A stretch of 61,828 nt of DNA from an uncultured Acetatifactor sp. (GTDB lineage: Bacteria; Bacillota; Clostridia; Lachnospirales; Lachnospiraceae). The notes beneath the pieces are model-generated. The model saw nothing but the letters and a program-made list of their open reading frames with translations. It ran no database searches and was not told the DNA's origin. Positions within the stretch are counted from its first letter, which is position 1. Every line of letters begins with the position of its first letter. Positions 58,895-61,828 of this stretch are shown in pieces. A program made the position numbers and the translations under genes. The stretch lies in NCBI GenBank assembly GCA_910586515.1, contig CAJUGL010000003.1, forward strand, positions 1 to 61,828. Reading direction: 5' to 3'.

Positions 58895-61828
58895 TTAATA
58901 TCCCAGATAGCTGATATTCATATCCACATTTCCGCTGATTCCGCTGACGCTTCCTGTGGCGCGGTACTGCCACAGATCATACCGTCCTTTGTAGGTAGGA
59001 TTCGCCGCGTACTGGGCCAGCCAGATTTTGTAGGATCCCAGGCTTCCCGCGTCTATTTTATTTTCCAGCCAGACCTTGTTGGAATAGACGCCCGCGGTAT
59101 ATCCTGCGTTCTGTACGGTCTGACAGAATGCCTTACACACTGCCGTCCTGGTGGCTTTGTCAATCTTGTCTCCCCTTCCGCCGCTGGCCTCCACGTCCAG
59201 GAATACAGGGTAGGAAATCTTGTAATTGCGGATCTGATCCAATACCATGGAAGCCTCTTCCACGGCTTCCACCTCGTCCACTGCCTGGGAGAAGAAATAC
59301 ACTCCCACCTTCAGACCGGCAGCCGACGCTCCCTTGATATTGCTCTCAAACCTGGGATCCTCAATCAGCGTTCCTCCGGAAGATCCTCTGTAGCCGCAGC
59401 GGATAATGACATAAGAGATACCGGAATTCTTCACTGCGTTCCAGTCTATGCTGCCGTTCCACTTTGACACGTCAATGCCCAAAGTGCCGTTTCCGGTTAC
59501 CAGAGAGCCGTCGCTTGCAAAATTATACTTTGCCCCCTGGATTACCTGCTCGCCCGTCACTTTCTTTCCGTCCGCCGTATAGTAATATACCTTGCCCTCA
59601 AGAGTCTGCCATCCCGTATATTTCGGATCGCCTTTGACGAAGAATTTTTCCGCCGTATAATAATCGGCGCAGACAGCCTCTCTATACCCGTTTTCCGCCA
59701 CCACAAAGAGCTGCCGGCCCTCCGCGTCTTTCAGCAGCGTCACATTATCCTCTTTGGGATGTTTCTTCACTGTGACGGTGCATTCGGCGCTGATTTCCTC
59801 GCCGCCTTCGGCACATTTTACCGTAATTACCGCGGTTCCTTCCTTGACTCCGGTAATGGTAATCGTCTTCTTCTCCACTGCCGCCGCGGCCACGCCGGTA
59901 TCCGACGAAACCACAGTAAGCACAGGTTCCTGAGTAAGGGAGTTGACCACTTCCGCATTCAAAACCGCCGGTACCTGCGCATATACGGTCATGGCCGTCT
60001 TATCCAGATTGATCACCTTTTTGCCCCCGATGGTCACATTAATCAAGGCTGCTGCCGCCGTCTCGGAAGCGCCGTTCTCGTAATTCGCCGTAACCGTAAG
60101 CACTGTAGTGCCTGCCGCCACGCCGAGAACGCTGATATTGCCTTCTCCATCCACTGAAGCCGTGGCCACGGCAGGATTTTCAGACGTAACCGCGTACACT
60201 ATCTTTTTCCCTTCCGTGAATCCCGCCACGGAAGCCTTAGCCGTCAAAGTGACATTGACCACACCGGATAATGCCGTCTTATCCACCACTACAATCCCCT
60301 TTGCCGGAACGGGCGTCACCGTGGGCGTGGGAGAAGGCGTGGGACTCTGGGTGGAAACCGGCGCGGTCGGCGTGGGAGACGGAGTGGGCGCAGGAGTAGG
60401 TGTGGGTTCCTGAGTCGGCTCCGGGGTTGGTGTGGGTTCCTGAGTCGGCTCCGGGCTAGGCGTAGGTTCCTGAGTCGGCTCCGGAGTTGGCGCGGGTTCC
60501 GATGTCGGCTCTGACGTCGGCTCCACAATCTGTCCCGGCTCCTGGGTCGGCTCCTCTCCGGGTGTGCCGAGAGAGTCCGAAGGCGCGCCGCCCTCCTGGG
60601 AGCCTGTTCCCTCCGCAGGCGCCGACGCGGGAACATCCATCCCGATCATATGGAGCAGCCCTTTTCCCAGCGCCAAAGTAATCGGGTCCGGAATTGTCGT
60701 TTTCGCCACTTCATTATAAGTGACCGAAATGACCTTGCTTTCCACCCAGGCTACTGTGTCCTGCAGGGTGGATTCCACAACGGTCTCGTTTTTCTTCGTA
60801 TCCTCCTTCGACACGTTGACCTCCGACTCCTTCTTCACCTCGTCGGCCACATTTACCTTATTATAAGAGATGTCTTTTTTCACCTCCACTGACTGTACAT
60901 CCGTGGGCACGGTATATCCGGCATACTTGGAATCGGTCAGCACTTCCATGGCTACCTGATACGTCCCCGGAGCGATATCCTTTTTATAAATAATCCCGTC
61001 CATATCGTCGTCGGACCAGATCTGGTTCTTTCCCTCGGAATCGATGACCGCCACGGAAAAAGGCACATTTGACACCAGCTTATCCGTATTTTTGTTAATG
61101 AACTTGATTTTTAAATCTTTTTGAATAGAAGTAAAATTCGGTTTCACGGATACTTGTCTCTGATATCCGGATTCATCATACTCCGGATTGGGCTCCTGGG
61201 TCGGTTCCGGTGTAACCAGGGCCGCAAGTCTGGACATCTCCGCGGAAGCCACAGCCATAATTCCCTGCCCGCCGATGGTGGATATCCCCTCCAGCTGAAG
61301 CCCTACATTGGCAAAATCGGAAATCTGTTTCTCCGTCCCTCTCCTGGAGACAAATACAATACAGGTCACCAGCGCCAGCGCCACCACTGCCGCGCCCGTA
61401 ATCAGCATTACCTTATCCATGGTTTCCATGCCGCGGATACGTCCTGCCAGCATAGCCAAAAGCCCCTGCTCCGGCTGCCGCCCGCGGGAGGAATTCCGTC
61501 TTCCCGATGCGCCGGAAGCGCTCCTGCCCCCGGCCCGGACGCCCTCGCCGCGGCCGCTGCTTTTTCCAGCCGACCTGCTCTTTTCAATTCCTTTTTTTTG
61601 ATCATATGTATTCTGTTTCCCGGCGCTTTCGGTTCCGAAAGTCCGAACTCTTTCCCGGGATCCGCCATATGCTTCCGTTTCCCCATACTCCCCGCCGTGG
61701 TATTCTCCCTGAGTATAATAGGACGGAGCTTCCGATTCGTACATCCCTTCCTCGGTCTCTGCCTCCCCGTATTCCTCCTCAGCATAATAGGACGGGTCTT
61801 CCGATTCGTATATCTCTTCCTCGGTCTC
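58895..61828 (-). CDS. Large membrane-anchored GH25 lysozyme with Big domains and Pro/Thr repeat (5' partial)
   Basis: The frame is open to the right edge, so 977 residues are visible and the true start may lie outside; an ATG at 61744 is internal to a repeat and has no convincing site. Order from the N side: acidic Tyr-rich repeats (YESE-x-PSYY twice, 69-bp period), a basic Ser/Gly/Arg stretch, one membrane helix (near LITGAAVVALALVTCIVFV), a beta segment like that of the smaller paralogue, a PEPTQEPTPT-type linker, two Big_2-like domains (VVVDKTALSG..., VINLDKTAMTV...), a cell-wall-binding-like repeat (GWQTLEGKVYYYTADGKKV) and a GH25 domain (GIDVSKWNGSIDWNAVK, YPVFLDVEASGG). The catalytic DxE pair is present. 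It cleaves peptidoglycan outside the cell, by family knowledge. Confidence 0.9.
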   Translation of the reverse strand, partial: ETEEEIYESEDPSYYAEEEYGEAETEEGMYESEAPSYYTQGEYHGGEYGETEAYGGSRERVRTFGTESAGKQNTYDQKKGIEKSRSAGKSSGRGEGVRAGGRSASGASGRRNSSRGRQPEQGLLAMLAGRIRGMETMDKVMLITGAAVVALALVTCIVFVSRRGTEKQISDFANVGLQLEGISTIGGQGIMAVASAEMSRLAALVTPEPTQEPNPEYDESGYQRQVSVKPNFTSIQKDLKIKFINKNTDKLVSNVPFSVAVIDSEGKNQIWSDDDMDGIIYKKDIAPGTYQVAMEVLTDSKYAGYTVPTDVQSVEVKKDISYNKVNVADEVKKESEVNVSKEDTKKNETVVESTLQDTVAWVESKVISVTYNEVAKTTIPDPITLALGKGLLHMIGMDVPASAPAEGTGSQEGGAPSDSLGTPGEEPTQEPGQIVEPTSEPTSEPAPTPEPTQEPTPSPEPTQEPTPTPEPTQEPTPTPAPTPSPTPTAPVSTQSPTPSPTPTVTPVPAKGIVVVDKTALSGVVNVTLTAKASVAGFTEGKKIVYAVTSENPAVATASVDGEGNISVLGVAAGTTVLTVTANYENGASETAAAALINVTIGGKKVINLDKTAMTVYAQVPAVLNAEVVNSLTQEPVLTVVSSDTGVAAAAVEKKTITITGVKEGTAVITVKCAEGGEEISAECTVTVKKHPKEDNVTLLKDAEGRQLFVVAENGYREAVCADYYTAEKFFVKGDPKYTGWQTLEGKVYYYTADGKKVTGEQVIQGAKYNFASDGSLVTGNGTLGIDVSKWNGSIDWNAVKNSGISYVIIRCGYRGSSGGTLIEDPRFESNIKGASAAGLKVGVYFFSQAVDEVEAVEEASMVLDQIRNYKISYPVFLDVEASGGRGDKIDKATRTAVCKAFCQTVQNAGYTAGVYSNKVWLENKIDAGSLGSYKIWLAQYAANPTYKGRYDLWQYRATGSVSGISGNVDMNISYLGY
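60405..60500. repeat. 30-bp tandem repeats coding for a Pro-Thr-Glu linker
   Basis: The 20-mer GGTTCCTGAGTCGGCTCCGG recurs at 60405, 60435 and 60465, so the period is 30 bp (ten residues of PEPTQEPTPx type). The neighbouring sequence repeats the theme less exactly. A stalk between membrane anchor and wall-binding domains is likely. Confidence 0.85.
61690..61828. repeat. 69-bp tandem repeat at the window edge
   Basis: Two copies of a 23-codon unit, containing ETEE-x-x-YESE-x-PSYY, start at 61828 and 61759 on the minus strand; the second copy drifts after about 45 bases. More copies may lie beyond the edge. Confidence 0.75.

Overview
The window looks like chromosomal DNA of a low-to-mid GC Firmicute of the Lachnospiraceae/Clostridia type. 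The signs are AGGAGG-type ribosome binding sites before almost every gene, sigma-A promoters, Csp-type S8 proteases, membrane-anchored GH25 lysozymes with Big domains, LCP and WbaP-like cell-envelope enzymes, PocR-GGDEF proteins, and several AAA-ATPase/PD-(D/E)XK genes. Species cannot be fixed from this. No rRNA, tRNA, CRISPR array or complete insertion sequence was seen. Nearly all genes from 3.6 kb onward are on the minus strand; only the left 3.4 kb and one cyclic-di-GMP gene (22.4-24.1 kb) are on the plus strand.

Layout. (1) 0-3.4 kb: an AT-rich patch with a MerR regulator under a textbook 19-bp-spacer MerR promoter, a truncated aminoglycoside-phosphotransferase-like pseudogene and a methyltransferase. 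(2) 3.6-7.1 kb: an AAA-ATPase/PD-(D/E)XK protein, then a three-gene operon of an AbiEi-like winged-helix protein, a small GHKL-ATPase-like protein ending in an HExxH motif, and a 62-aa protein. It sits behind a promoter overlapped by two 20-bp direct repeats and is the best candidate for an undescribed, possibly toxin-antitoxin or defence-like system. (3) 7.2-11.2 kb: a Csp-type subtilase and a glycogen debranching enzyme. (4) 11.4-22 kb: a chemosensory cluster (HPt, MCP without a sensor domain, CheW, CheA, CheY, CheB, CheR) preceded by a PAS histidine kinase and two response regulators with HD-GYP domains, one degenerate. No flagellar gene is in the window. (5) 22.1-24.1 kb: a cluster of structured repeats, then a PocR-GGDEF-degenerate HD-GYP protein. 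(6) 24.2-31.3 kb: a NatAB-like ABC exporter with its PadR regulator, and a metal-homeostasis group (HMA protein, P1B-type ATPase, ZIP transporter, histidine phosphatase) under an ArsR/SmtB-type operator. (7) 31.5-35.2 kb: a nuclease remnant, a divergent ClpX paralogue and an HtrA protease. (8) 35.3-61.8 kb: a large cell-surface polysaccharide region.

The polysaccharide region carries rmlB, rmlA and rmlC for dTDP-L-rhamnose (rmlD not seen), a Wzm/Wzt ABC exporter whose ATPase has a C-terminal extension of the carbohydrate-binding kind, a methyltransferase fused to a kinase-like domain resembling WbdD-type chain terminators, several GT2 glycosyltransferases, a WbaP-like initiating phosphoglycosyltransferase, an LCP ligase, phosphoglucomutase and two membrane-anchored GH25 enzymes. 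These fit synthesis of a rhamnose-containing glycan whose length is set by terminal modification, ABC export, and attachment to peptidoglycan.

Three kinds of dispersed intergenic repeat run through the window. One is a 32-bp palindrome found twice, each copy bounded by its own 8-9 bp direct repeat as if inserted. One is a 172-bp structured element with 12-bp inverted ends and partial copies elsewhere. One is a GC-rich foldable element present in three or four places between genes.
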